Below are positions 44,618 through 50,920 of a stretch of DNA of 64,000 nt, piece by piece. The notes beneath the pieces are model-generated. The model worked only from the letters and a program-made list of their open reading frames with translations, made no database searches and was not told the origin of the DNA. Within the stretch, counting starts at the first letter, position 1. Each line of letters begins with the position of its first letter. The stretch spans positions 62,001 through 126,000 of the forward strand of contig LJIE01000002.1 in NCBI GenBank assembly GCA_001281695.1, read 5' to 3'. This stretch comes from a bacterium 336/3 (GTDB taxonomy: Bacteria; Bacteroidota; Bacteroidia; Cytophagales; Thermonemataceae). The position numbers and the translations under genes are program-made.

Positions 44618-45715
44618 ATGAGAATCGGAATTATTTGTAATAGTTTGTCATGGGGAGGTTTGGAGCTGTTTATGGGAAAAATTGCTTTGTGGTCGAAGCA
44701 GGAAGGACATTCACCTGTTATTTTTTGCCCGCCCAAAAGCAAAATAGAAGCCTATGCGAAGGAAAATAAACTCGAATATATTTCATTTTCAACATCTTGG
44801 AAATATGCAGACCTTTTGGCAATGTATAAACTCAAAAAGATTTTCAAAAAACGCCAAATAGAGACCTGCCTCATTGGGCATTCTAAAGATATTGGTTTAC
44901 TGGCTCTTACGAAAAAGATATTTGGTTTACAATGTAAATTGGTTTATCCACAACAAATGCAGATAGGTGTGGATAAAAAAGATTTTTTACACACATTTTT
45001 CTATAATGCCCTTGATACTTGGATTTCCCCGCTTCCTTGGCTCAAAGAAAATACGCTTCAGCGTACCCGCATTAAACCAGAAAAAGTAAAAGTTATTCCT
45101 TTTGGCATTGATACACAATTATTTATAAACAATACCACAAGCCAGCAAGAAGCCCGAAAAAGTCTAAAAATCTCTCACAATGATTTACTCATTGGCATCA
45201 TTGGCAGATTTGACCCTGCCAAAGGGCAAGAGTATCTTGTCAGGGCGTTGGCTATCCTGAAAGGCAAAGGTATTGAAGCAAAAGTTGTGATGATTGGCGA
45301 AGAAAACGTAGGCGATAAACGAAACTATTTACAGTACCTCAAAAGTATTATGCAAGAGCTTCATTTAGAAGATGATGTATATATTCGTCCGTTTCAAAAA
45401 CAGATACAAACAGCTTTCAAGGCTTTGGATATATTTGTAATGGCTTCTATTGATGAAACCTATGGTTATGTAACCCTTGAGGCTATGGCAAGTGGGCTGG
45501 CTGTAGTGGGTGCAAATGCAGGCGGAACTGCTCAGATTATCAAGCATCAGGAAAATGGAATGCTTTTTGAAAACAAAAACCCTCAATCTCTTGCCCAAGC
45601 CCTGATGGATGTCATTTTACACCCTGAAAAAAGACAAGCCATGAGCCAAAAAGCCCAACAAGAAGCCCAAAATACTTACGACTACCGCAAGCAAATACAC
45701 GAAATGTTTGGCTAA
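44618..45715 (+). CDS. Glycosyltransferase family 4 protein
   Basis: 365 aa, single GT-B enzyme. N-terminal SLSWGGLELFMGKIALW is the acceptor-side start of GT4. The donor side has LIGIIGRFDPAKGQEYLV near 190 and the signature DETYGYVTLEAMASGLAVVGANAGGTAQII near 285 with the conserved Glu. It is not adjacent to other polysaccharide genes. Base composition is somewhat less AT-rich than the following accessory gene. The sugar and acceptor are unknown. Confidence 0.9.
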   Translation: MRIGIICNSLSWGGLELFMGKIALWSKQEGHSPVIFCPPKSKIEAYAKENKLEYISFSTSWKYADLLAMYKLKKIFKKRQIETCLIGHSKDIGLLALTKKIFGLQCKLVYPQQMQIGVDKKDFLHTFFYNALDTWISPLPWLKENTLQRTRIKPEKVKVIPFGIDTQLFINNTTSQQEARKSLKISHNDLLIGIIGRFDPAKGQEYLVRALAILKGKGIEAKVVMIGEENVGDKRNYLQYLKSIMQELHLEDDVYIRPFQKQIQTAFKALDIFVMASIDETYGYVTLEAMASGLAVVGANAGGTAQIIKHQENGMLFENKNPQSLAQALMDVILHPEKRQAMSQKAQQEAQNTYDYRKQIHEMFG

Positions 45716-45918
45716 ATTTATTGTTTCATTTTAGAATAGAAAAGTGATTTTATGAGCTTATACTTTATTTTACAAAGTAGTTTTAAATATTGAAATAGAA
45801 AAATTTTATTAAAATCTTACATTTATTTAAGACTATTTTTAAAGACAAAAAATTGCTTTAGAGCCTCCTTTAGTATTTTTACAAAACTATTTGCACACTT
45901 TTCTTACACACCCTAAAA

Positions 45919-45935
45919 ATCAGGGATTCCCTGAT
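45919..45935. promoter_or_regulatory. Perfect palindrome upstream of the DUF262 gene
   Basis: ATCAGGGA-T-TCCCTGAT is an 8+1+8 inverted repeat, GC-richer than its surroundings and 62 bases before the ATG at 45997. No T-run follows, so it looks more like an operator than a terminator. Confidence 0.4.
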
Positions 45936-45996
45936 GCGTGGAAGTTTTTTTGTATGTAGATTGGGGAGAAAAAATTAAACATAGCCTAATACAAAA

Positions 45997-47868
45997 ATGG
46001 ATAATGCTACTCTTGTTACAGGAAAAAAATATATTAAAGATATTTTTAGCCAAGACCAATTTTTTAATATTCCAGAATACCAACGCCCTTATGTTTGGGG
46101 TGAAGAGCAAATTATTGCCTTACTAGAAGATATAAGTAAAGCCATGGAACATGATGATAGTAAAGAATATTTTTTAGGTTGTATGATTTGGAATACTCAT
46201 CATGATAAAACACATAAAAACATAGAATATGTTTATCAAGATATATTAGATGGTCAGCAAAGGTTCATTACTCTATTTCTACTGCATGGTGTAATACGAG
46301 ATATATCTACACAAGAAAAACTTAGAGACAGTGTACAAAAAAGACTTGTACAAGAAGCTGATGTTTATAGTAATATCCCTTCAAGAAATAGAATAGAGTT
46401 TGAAATACGTGATGATAAAGAGTTTTTAGACAAATATATTATTAACAATGAGGGTACTTTATTAGTGAATGAAATAGCTGAAATATCTGAAAATTTAAAG
46501 TATAGTGCTTCTGTCCGAAATATGGCATCTGGAATATTAATAATGAAAAAATGGTGGAATGTTAAATTTATGGAAAATATAGGCACAGAAGAACATTATC
46601 TTGCTGATTTTTACAAATATTTATCTAACAAAGTTCTAGCTCTATATCTAGCTACTCCCAATAACTTAGACGATGCTTATAATTTATTTACAGTACTGAA
46701 TAGCCGTGGCTTACAACTACAAGTTTCTGATATTCTCAGAGCTCAAAATCTAAGAGTAATAGAAAATCCAGATTTAAGAAAACTTTATGCTAATAAATGG
46801 TCTGAGTTTGAAAATGCAATATCTTCTCCTTACAGAAGTTTTGACGATTTCTTATGGGCATTAGTATTTATTAAAATGAAATACAGAAGTGATGACAATC
46901 AAAGTTTGACGAAAGCTTTTGAATTCATGTTTAAAAAGAACCTTCTAAATAAGGGAACAGACACTCTTGATTATGTAGGAAAATATATAAAACATTATGA
47001 AGCCATTACAAATGGGAGTATTACCAATCGTGAAAGTTTAAACTTATTTAGTAATCTTAACTTTATATTATCTAGTGTTTATGGGAGTCAGTATTTAACT
47101 CCTTTAATGCATTATAGAGAATGTTTTGGAGAAAATAAAATAATTGATTTTATGATAAAAATTGATAATTTATTTTCTATTACTTGGTTATTAGGTCGTA
47201 GACACTCTATAACTAGAACATTTATTATCCTTAGAAGAATGGATAATTATCATGATTTATTTAAGAAAAAAGAAATTTCATTAGATAATGCTATAGATGA
47301 CTTTTTAAATGACCTTTGTTTACAATATGATTTTTTTGATGAAAGTGTTTCTTCTGAAAAGCCTATTAATTTATCAGATTTTATAAACCTTCTTGAAAAC
47401 GAAAAATGGGGAGCATATGTTGGTACTAGAATCAATAAGACTCGATATTTATTACTCAAGATGGATATGTTAATGAGTAATGCCTCCACAATAATACAAT
47501 ATAATAAAGATTCGTCTTCCGTAGAACATTTGATGCCTCAAAAAATAGAAAATAGTGATTGGCAAATAGACCCTATTATACATAAAGAATGGTTACATAA
47601 ACTTGGAAATCTAGTACTAATAGATAAAAATAAGAATTCAGCCTTAAGTAATAAATTATTCCAAGAAAAAAAGATTAAGTATCAAGGAGCTATTGAAACA
47701 CGTGCAAATACTAATTTTATTTTTATGACTTACCATGCTTGGAATGCTGAAAATATAGAATTAAATCATAAAAGAACCATACACTTATTAACTCAATACT
47801 ACCAAGGAAATAGTTTAAAAGCTTTTCAACAAATAAAAAAGAATCTGAATTCTAATTATATCCTTTAA
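45997..47868 (+). CDS. DUF262/DUF1524 (GmrSD-like) endonuclease-type protein
   Basis: 623 aa. The N-terminal DUF262 domain shows IPEYQRPYVWGEEQI at residues 24-38 and the nucleotide-binding-associated DGQQRF near 86. The C-terminal DUF1524 domain has an HNH-like pattern: EHLMPQ near 510, then LGNLVLIDKNKNSALSN and the trailing LFQEKK. GmrSD proteins are type IV restriction enzymes that cut modified DNA; single-chain DUF262-DUF1524 proteins are frequent in defence islands. The gene is markedly AT-rich, stands alone, and ends at a strong bidirectional terminator. Both signature motifs are intact, so it should be active; target specificity is unknown. Confidence 0.88.
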   Translation: MDNATLVTGKKYIKDIFSQDQFFNIPEYQRPYVWGEEQIIALLEDISKAMEHDDSKEYFLGCMIWNTHHDKTHKNIEYVYQDILDGQQRFITLFLLHGVIRDISTQEKLRDSVQKRLVQEADVYSNIPSRNRIEFEIRDDKEFLDKYIINNEGTLLVNEIAEISENLKYSASVRNMASGILIMKKWWNVKFMENIGTEEHYLADFYKYLSNKVLALYLATPNNLDDAYNLFTVLNSRGLQLQVSDILRAQNLRVIENPDLRKLYANKWSEFENAISSPYRSFDDFLWALVFIKMKYRSDDNQSLTKAFEFMFKKNLLNKGTDTLDYVGKYIKHYEAITNGSITNRESLNLFSNLNFILSSVYGSQYLTPLMHYRECFGENKIIDFMIKIDNLFSITWLLGRRHSITRTFIILRRMDNYHDLFKKKEISLDNAIDDFLNDLCLQYDFFDESVSSEKPINLSDFINLLENEKWGAYVGTRINKTRYLLLKMDMLMSNASTIIQYNKDSSSVEHLMPQKIENSDWQIDPIIHKEWLHKLGNLVLIDKNKNSALSNKLFQEKKIKYQGAIETRANTNFIFMTYHAWNAENIELNHKRTIHLLTQYYQGNSLKAFQQIKKNLNSNYIL

Positions 47869-47905
47869 ACCACAAAAGGCTCATTTCTGAGCCTTTTGTG
47901 GTTTT
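47867..47905. terminator. Strong bidirectional terminator
   Basis: AAACCACAAAAGGCTCA pairs perfectly with TGAGCCTTTTGTGGTTT around TTTC. It begins within the DUF262 stop codon and ends within the stop of the convergent small membrane gene. Confidence 0.9.
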
Positions 47906-48248
47906 ATTCAGATTTTTTTTCTCCTTGTCCTATATTTTTAAATCCAATCACCAATAAGGCAATTGCAAATACCGTTTCTACGACATTTAAGAAATAGAAG
48001 CCTCCAGTGATGGAATAATAAGCACTCATGAGAGCAATAATACCTGATACACCCAACTCTGAGCTTCTTTCAGAATCGCTTACAGGCTTTCCTTTAAATC
48101 GGTTATAAATTGCATACGCCACCAAAGCCGTCAAGATAAGATTCCATATAGGAAAACTCACTCCACCAGCAAATTGTAGGTAAAGAAATATAGCTTCAAT
48201 AATTCCTACAGCAATCCAAAGTATTCTTTCTAAATCCGTAATTTTCAT
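47904..48248 (-). CDS. Small four-helix membrane protein of unknown function
   Basis: 114 aa. Hydrophobic segments at about residues 8-26, 30-48, 66-84 and 86-104, with a charged loop (NRFKGKPVSDSERSSE) after the second and a basic C-terminus. No family recognised. The gene is convergent with the DUF262 gene and shares its terminator; its start is 161 bases from the leader-peptide ORF on the other strand, so promoters for both must lie in that AT-rich gap. Confidence 0.6.
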   Translation of the reverse strand: MKITDLERILWIAVGIIEAIFLYLQFAGGVSFPIWNLILTALVAYAIYNRFKGKPVSDSERSSELGVSGIIALMSAYYSITGGFYFLNVVETVFAIALLVIGFKNIGQGEKKSE

Positions 48249-48373
48249 AAAACATAGGTTAAAGGGTTATGCAAAAGAATAAACTTCAATATGTTTATTT
48301 TAAACTATTTACGCAAATTATTATTTTATATTTTTAGGAAACTAAAAAAAATGCAAAAATTTTTATTAAAAAA

Positions 48374-48405
48374 TTTGGAGAATATAAAACCGTATATTAC
48401 CTTTG
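48374..48405 (+). promoter_or_regulatory. Strong Bacteroidota promoter of the leucine-rich leader
   Basis: TTTG at 48374-48377 and TACCTTTG at 48398-48405 with a 20-base spacer is the best promoter match in the window. The -7 element ends only 4 bases before the ATG at 48410, so the transcript should begin at or next to the start codon (leaderless or nearly so). Confidence 0.75.
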
Positions 48406-48409
48406 TAAC

Positions 48410-48493
48410 ATGAAAAAGAACTACACACATATTGCATTGCTCAGCCTGCTAGGTTTACTCTTATCGAGTAGCGGGGGCTATCTGTATGCGTAA
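48410..48493 (+). CDS. Leucine-rich leader peptide (27 aa)
   Basis: ATG to TAA, 27 residues. Residues 10-18 are LLSLLGLLL: seven leucines in nine positions, and eight in the whole peptide, using five different Leu codons (TTG, CTC, CTG, CTA, TTA). A perfect promoter precedes it and a terminator hairpin follows 26 bases after its stop. This is what a leu/ilv-type attenuation leader looks like: ribosome stalling at Leu codons would change downstream RNA folding. Alternatives are a small membrane peptide (type I toxin-like) or a truncated signal peptide. No leucine biosynthesis gene follows; the next genes are the Leu-anticodon tRNAs. Confidence 0.65.
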   Translation: MKKNYTHIALLSLLGLLLSSSGGYLYA

Positions 48494-48552
48494 TTTGTGC
48501 ATCATTTATATATCTATATAAAGCCTCTGAAGTAATTTAGGGGCTTTTTTTA
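48443..48552 (+). promoter_or_regulatory. Attenuator-like set of mutually exclusive hairpins ending in a terminator
   Basis: Four segments can pair in turn. Segment 1 AGCCT (48443-48447, inside the Leu codons), segment 2 GGGGGCT (48473-48479, near the end of the leader ORF), segment 3 AGCCTCT (48522-48528) and segment 4 AGGGGCT (48539-48545). 3:4 is a 12-bp stem (48520-48531 with 48536-48547, loop GTAA) followed by T residues: an intrinsic terminator. 2:3 gives 7 pairs and would block it; 1:2 gives 5 pairs. A ribosome at the leader stop would cover segment 2 and allow termination; one stalled at the Leu run would free segment 2 and favour read-through. Confidence 0.6.
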
Positions 48553-48725
48553 TTGCCTTTGGTTTTGGTAAAATTGGTGAAGTAGCTACTCACGTTCAAT
48601 CTTACCATAGCCTCAAAATTCGGATTTATCTTTCAATGTTTTATTCCAAAATCATACATTTTTGGAGGCAGGAGAAGTATGTTTGTTCAAAATTAAAATA
48701 TTAAAAAAGTACAATTTTTATATAT
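48553..48725 (+). other. Gap between attenuator and tRNA array
   Basis: 173 bases without a gene. A possible second -7 element, TATGTTTG at 48678-48685, lies 40 bases before the first tRNA but has no -33 partner at the right distance. The array may therefore be transcribed from this weak site, from the leader promoter by read-through, or from both. Confidence 0.4.
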
Positions 48726-48799
48726 ACCCCAGTGGCGTAACTGGCAAACGCACCAGCCTAAGAAACTGTTTTTTCTGAGTTCGAATCTCAGTTGGGGTA
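48726..48799 (+). tRNA. tRNA-Leu-like, anticodon AAG (type A, unit 1)
   Basis: 74 nt. Acceptor ACCCCAG/TTGGGGT, D-stem GCGT/ACGC with GG in the loop, T-arm CTGAG-TTCGAAT-CTCAG, discriminator A, no encoded CCA. The anticodon loop CTAAGAA gives AAG at 34-36. The anticodon stem has only three internal pairs (C27-T43 and C31-A39 do not pair). The variable loop is five T residues, so the body is class I, unlike normal tRNA-Leu. Confidence 0.7.
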
Positions 48800-48804
48800 C
48801 TCAT

Positions 48805-48889
48805 ACCGATATGGTGGAATTGGCAGACACGACAGTTTTAAACACTGTTTTCTTTGAAAGTTATGAGGGTTCGAGTCCCTCTATCGGTA
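48805..48889 (+). tRNA. tRNA-Leu, anticodon UAA (type B, unit 1)
   Basis: 85 nt class II tRNA. Acceptor ACCGATA/TATCGGT is perfect; D-arm has the Leu-type GTGGAATTGGCAGACAC; anticodon stem ACAGT/ACTGT is perfect around TTTAAAC (anticodon TAA). The 16-nt variable arm contains TTTC-TTT-GAAA, the T-arm is GAGGG/CCCTC, discriminator A. This is the best-formed member of the array. Confidence 0.9.
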
Positions 48890-48899
48890 CAAAATATAT

Positions 48900-48972
48900 G
48901 CCCCAATGGTGTAATTGGTAAACATAGCAGTCTTAGACACTGTTTTTCTGGGTTCGAATCCTAGTTGGGGTA
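48900..48972 (+). tRNA. tRNA-Leu-like, anticodon UAG (type A, unit 2)
   Basis: 73 nt. Acceptor GCCCCAA/TTGGGGT (first pair G-T), D-stem GTGT/ACAT, anticodon stem GCAGT/ACTGT fully pairable around CTTAGAC (anticodon TAG), variable loop TTTT, T-arm CTGGG-TTCGAAT-CCTAG, discriminator A. The D-arm TGGTGTAATTGGTAA resembles bacterial tRNA-Gln rather than tRNA-Leu. D-stem pair 11-24 is T-A here and C-G in the other type A copies, a compensatory change. Confidence 0.8.
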
Positions 48973-48979
48973 CTTTATT

Positions 48980-49066
48980 GCCAATATGTTTGGAATTGGT
49001 AGACATGACAGACTTAAAATCTGTTTTCCTTAAAAGGAATTAAGGGTTCGAGTCCCTTTATCGGTA
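48980..49066 (+). tRNA. tRNA-Leu, anticodon UAA (type B, unit 2), partly degenerate
   Basis: 87 nt class II. Anticodon stem ACAGA/TCTGT around CTTAAAA (anticodon TAA), a well-formed variable arm (TTCCTT/AAGGAA) and T-arm AAGGG/CCCTT. The acceptor GCCAATA/TATCGGT has an A4-C69 mismatch and a G-T first pair, and the D-arm carries one extra base with a weak stem. It may be a decaying copy. Confidence 0.7.
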
Positions 49067-49076
49067 CAAAATATAT

Positions 49077-49150
49077 GCCCCAATGGCGTAATTGGAAAAC
49101 GTAGCAGCCTTAGAAACTGTTTTCTCTAGGTTCGAATCCTAGTTGGGGTA
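49077..49150 (+). tRNA. tRNA-Leu-like, anticodon UAG (type A, unit 3)
   Basis: 74 nt. Acceptor GCCCCAA/TTGGGGT, D-stem GCGT/ACGT, anticodon stem GCAGC/ACTGT with a C31-A39 mismatch around CTTAGAA (anticodon TAG), variable loop TTTCT, T-arm CTAGG-TTCGAAT-CCTAG, discriminator A. T-stem pair 51-63 is A-T here, G-T in unit 2 and G-C in unit 1, so pairing is maintained through change. Confidence 0.75.
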
Positions 49151-49157
49151 CTTTTAT

Positions 49158-49241
49158 ACCGATATGGTGGAATTGGCAGACACAACAGCTTCAAAACCTG
49201 TCTCTTTTGTGGAATTAAGGGTTCGAGTCCCTTTATCGGTA
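49158..49241 (+). tRNA. tRNA-Leu, anticodon CAA (type B, unit 3)
   Basis: 84 nt class II. Acceptor ACCGATA/TATCGGT is perfect, D-arm as in unit 1, anticodon stem ACAGC/CCTGT with a C31-C39 mismatch around TTCAAAA (anticodon CAA), 15-nt variable region, T-arm AAGGG/CCCTT, discriminator A. Last member of the array; no clear terminator hairpin directly follows. Confidence 0.75.
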
Positions 49242-49291
49242 CTTTTTCGATAATTTTTCTTAAATTGCTGATGACAAACAATCTTACATCA

Positions 49292-49345
49292 AAACCTTAT
49301 AGGTTTGCAAGTATTTGTAAATTAAATCAAAAACCTATAAGGTTT
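49292..49345. repeat. Paired inverted repeat of a CCTTATAGG hairpin
   Basis: AAACCT-TAT-AGGTTT at 49292-49306 and AAACCT-ATA-AGGTTT at 49331-49345 are each hairpins and are also reverse complements of each other. They sit between the tRNA array and the next gene and could end the tRNA transcript. A related hairpin core occurs at 50861-50895. Confidence 0.6.
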
Positions 49346-49387
49346 CTAAATATTGAATGTGTTGTCAATACTTATTTTTCAAGAGTT

Positions 49388-49774
49388 ATGTGCAATCAGA
49401 ATCATCAGTTTGTTTTTTGTATGTGTGGCTCAGAAGAAGAGCTTTTGGAGAGTGATTATGTTTGGATACTCACTCGGCTGGTAGGGCTGAAAGAAGGAAA
49501 GTTTGTGGGTAAAATTCTGCCTCCCACCAACGATTTAGGCAATGGCATTACACCTGAAAACCTCGTAGAGCAACTCAATCAATCCAATATTTTTGATTTT
49601 GAGTACGAACCCAATGAAAATGATAGCCTTAAAATTAGTTTTCAGAAAGTTAGTGAACTGAAAGAATATTTTACACTTATTTATAGAGATGGCAAGTGGC
49701 AATCAGGCAGAAATCCTCTTTTTAGTAGTATTACCAAACAAATTGCCAAAGGGAAAATCAGAGAAAAAATATGA
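49388..49774 (+). CDS. Unknown 128-aa protein
   Basis: 128 aa from the ATG at 49388. The open frame reaches back to 49265, but that part is made of the hairpin repeat and is unlikely to be translated. Features: CMCGSEEELLESDYVW near the start, a central amphipathic helix (GNGITPENLVEQLNQSN), and a basic C-terminus (ITKQIAKGKIREKI). No signal peptide or known domain. Its stop overlaps the ATG of the next gene (ATGA), so the two are translationally coupled. Confidence 0.6.
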   Translation: MCNQNHQFVFCMCGSEEELLESDYVWILTRLVGLKEGKFVGKILPPTNDLGNGITPENLVEQLNQSNIFDFEYEPNENDSLKISFQKVSELKEYFTLIYRDGKWQSGRNPLFSSITKQIAKGKIREKI

Positions 49775-50226
49775 TAAAATCTATTTTATCTTGGTTTGTT
49801 AATTTTTTTCATTCTAAAAACAATATTTTGCCTCCTGAAAATGCTCCAATAGAAAATCTAAAAGATGAACTGATTGGCGTTTGGACAACCTCATACGGTT
49901 CGGATGGCGGGTTTAGTATGGTTTCTGGCTTTGGTATTCAGTTCAAAGAAAATGATAAAGCTATAGATATGTATTGGGGCATGCATGGTGAGGAATTTCA
50001 AGAAATTGACTGGACAAGAATCAGTGAAAGGAAAATTCTTCTTAAATTTAAAATAGAAGCCGATAATTATGAATCTGAGCCTGAAAATGCTGATGATTGG
50101 GAAGAAGTAGAAATTGAATATGACATAATTAACTTTACAGATGGTTATGGAATTTCATATCTGCAATTGGTAGAAAAAGGCTCTTTGTATTTTTGGCATT
50201 ACCCAGAACCCATTTATAAGCAATAA
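49771..50226 (+). CDS. Unknown 151-aa protein, coupled to the upstream gene
   Basis: 151 aa. N-terminal hydrophobic helix (MIKSILSWFVNFFHSKNN) followed by an acidic beta-rich domain (LIGVWTTSYGSDGGFSMVSGFGIQFKENDKAIDMYWG) resembling lipocalin-like or immunity-protein folds in character. Strongly acidic segment EPENADDWEEVEIEYD near 108. No family recognised. ATGA overlap with the upstream gene implies joint function. Followed by a hairpin terminator. Confidence 0.6.
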   Translation: MIKSILSWFVNFFHSKNNILPPENAPIENLKDELIGVWTTSYGSDGGFSMVSGFGIQFKENDKAIDMYWGMHGEEFQEIDWTRISERKILLKFKIEADNYESEPENADDWEEVEIEYDIINFTDGYGISYLQLVEKGSLYFWHYPEPIYKQ

Positions 50227-50252
50227 CAATTCGTAGATTTGTATACAAGAAC

Positions 50253-50281
50253 AAAGTCGTTTCAAAGATTGAAACGACTTT
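50253..50281. terminator. Bidirectional terminator
   Basis: AAAGTCGTTTCAA pairs with TTGAAACGACTTT around AGA, between convergent genes ending at 50226 and 50306. Confidence 0.8.
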
Positions 50282-50305
50282 ATGAAATCTCTCAAAAATA
50301 TTATT

Positions 50306-50734
50306 TTAATATAAAATGGCTTCTTTGAGCGTATCGTAGTATTGAATATCATAATCCTCAAATTTGAAATCAGGATTTTCTTTGATGATACGTTCTTTTC
50401 CTATTTTTACACTCATCTTGAAGTATTGCAGATTGGGCAATATTTTACGATAAGACTTCAATCCATAATTTGCCATTTCTTTTTTCCAAACCGTATGATA
50501 CCACTCCATAGAAGGCTGGTGAAAAACTTTTAGAGAAGTTTTGTCAAAGATAAATTTGACAGTTTTATTCTTTTTGATAAAACTGCCTATGGTATTGAAA
50601 TGATTCTGGAAATCTTCCATCGGAATATACTCCGATTTTGTGGTACAGATAATAAAATTATCTGATGAAGAGTAAACAGCTTCTAAAAATTTACTACTTG
50701 AAATCATAGTTTTTTCGGTTTCTAAAGCGTTCAT
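50306..50734 (-). CDS. Small cytoplasmic protein, possibly STAS/SpoIIAA-like
   Basis: 142 aa. No signal or membrane segment. The order of a first strand (FIICTTKSEYIPMEDFQNHF), a central VKFIFDKTSLKVF strand with Asp, and a C-terminal IQYYDTLKEAILY helix resembles short SpoIIAA/STAS-like proteins common in Cytophagales. The match is by pattern only. Single gene, 187 bases downstream of the DUF2911 gene in the minus direction is not shared since a terminator separates them. Confidence 0.45.
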   Translation of the reverse strand: MNALETEKTMISSSKFLEAVYSSSDNFIICTTKSEYIPMEDFQNHFNTIGSFIKKNKTVKFIFDKTSLKVFHQPSMEWYHTVWKKEMANYGLKSYRKILPNLQYFKMSVKIGKERIIKENPDFKFEDYDIQYYDTLKEAILY

Positions 50735-50860
50735 AACTAATTTTAATAATGGTTAAACATTAAAAATATTGAAGGATTTGATGTTATAACATCTAGTTAA
50801 AGTAAATGTTTAGAAACAGTATATTTTTATAAAATAAGCTCATTTTATGATCGCAATAAA

Positions 50861-50895
50861 AAAACCTATAAGATTTCAGAAATCTTATAGGTTTT
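50861..50895 (-). terminator. Long hairpin terminator after the DUF2911 gene
   Basis: AAAACCTATAAGATTTC pairs with GAAATCTTATAGGTTTT. It is 25 bases beyond the stop of the minus-strand DUF2911 gene, with an A-run on its left. The core CCTATAAG is shared with the repeat near 49340. Confidence 0.75.
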
Positions 50896-50920
50896 GGTTA
50901 CGCTTATACTTGATAACTCA

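Larger units (their letters stand above)
48726..49241 (+). repeat. Three tandem copies of a two-tRNA unit
   Basis: The six tRNAs form three units (type A then type B) of about 174, 177 and 165 bases. The spacers between units, 48890-48899 and 49067-49076, are identical (CAAAATATAT). Spacers inside units are 5-7 bases. Copies differ mainly in anticodon arms and variable loops, while acceptor and T-arms stay nearly constant. Confidence 0.85.

Noticed and set aside
48900-48972. Calling the type A tRNAs tRNA-Gln because of their D-arm
   Set aside because: The anticodon loop reads TAG (or AAG), not TTG/CTG, in all three copies, so a glutamine assignment is not supported by the sequence.
49265-49387. 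N-terminal extension of the unknown 128-aa gene back to 49265
   Set aside because: The extra codons consist mostly of the CCTTATAGG hairpin repeat pair, and an ATG at 49388 gives a plausible protein without it.
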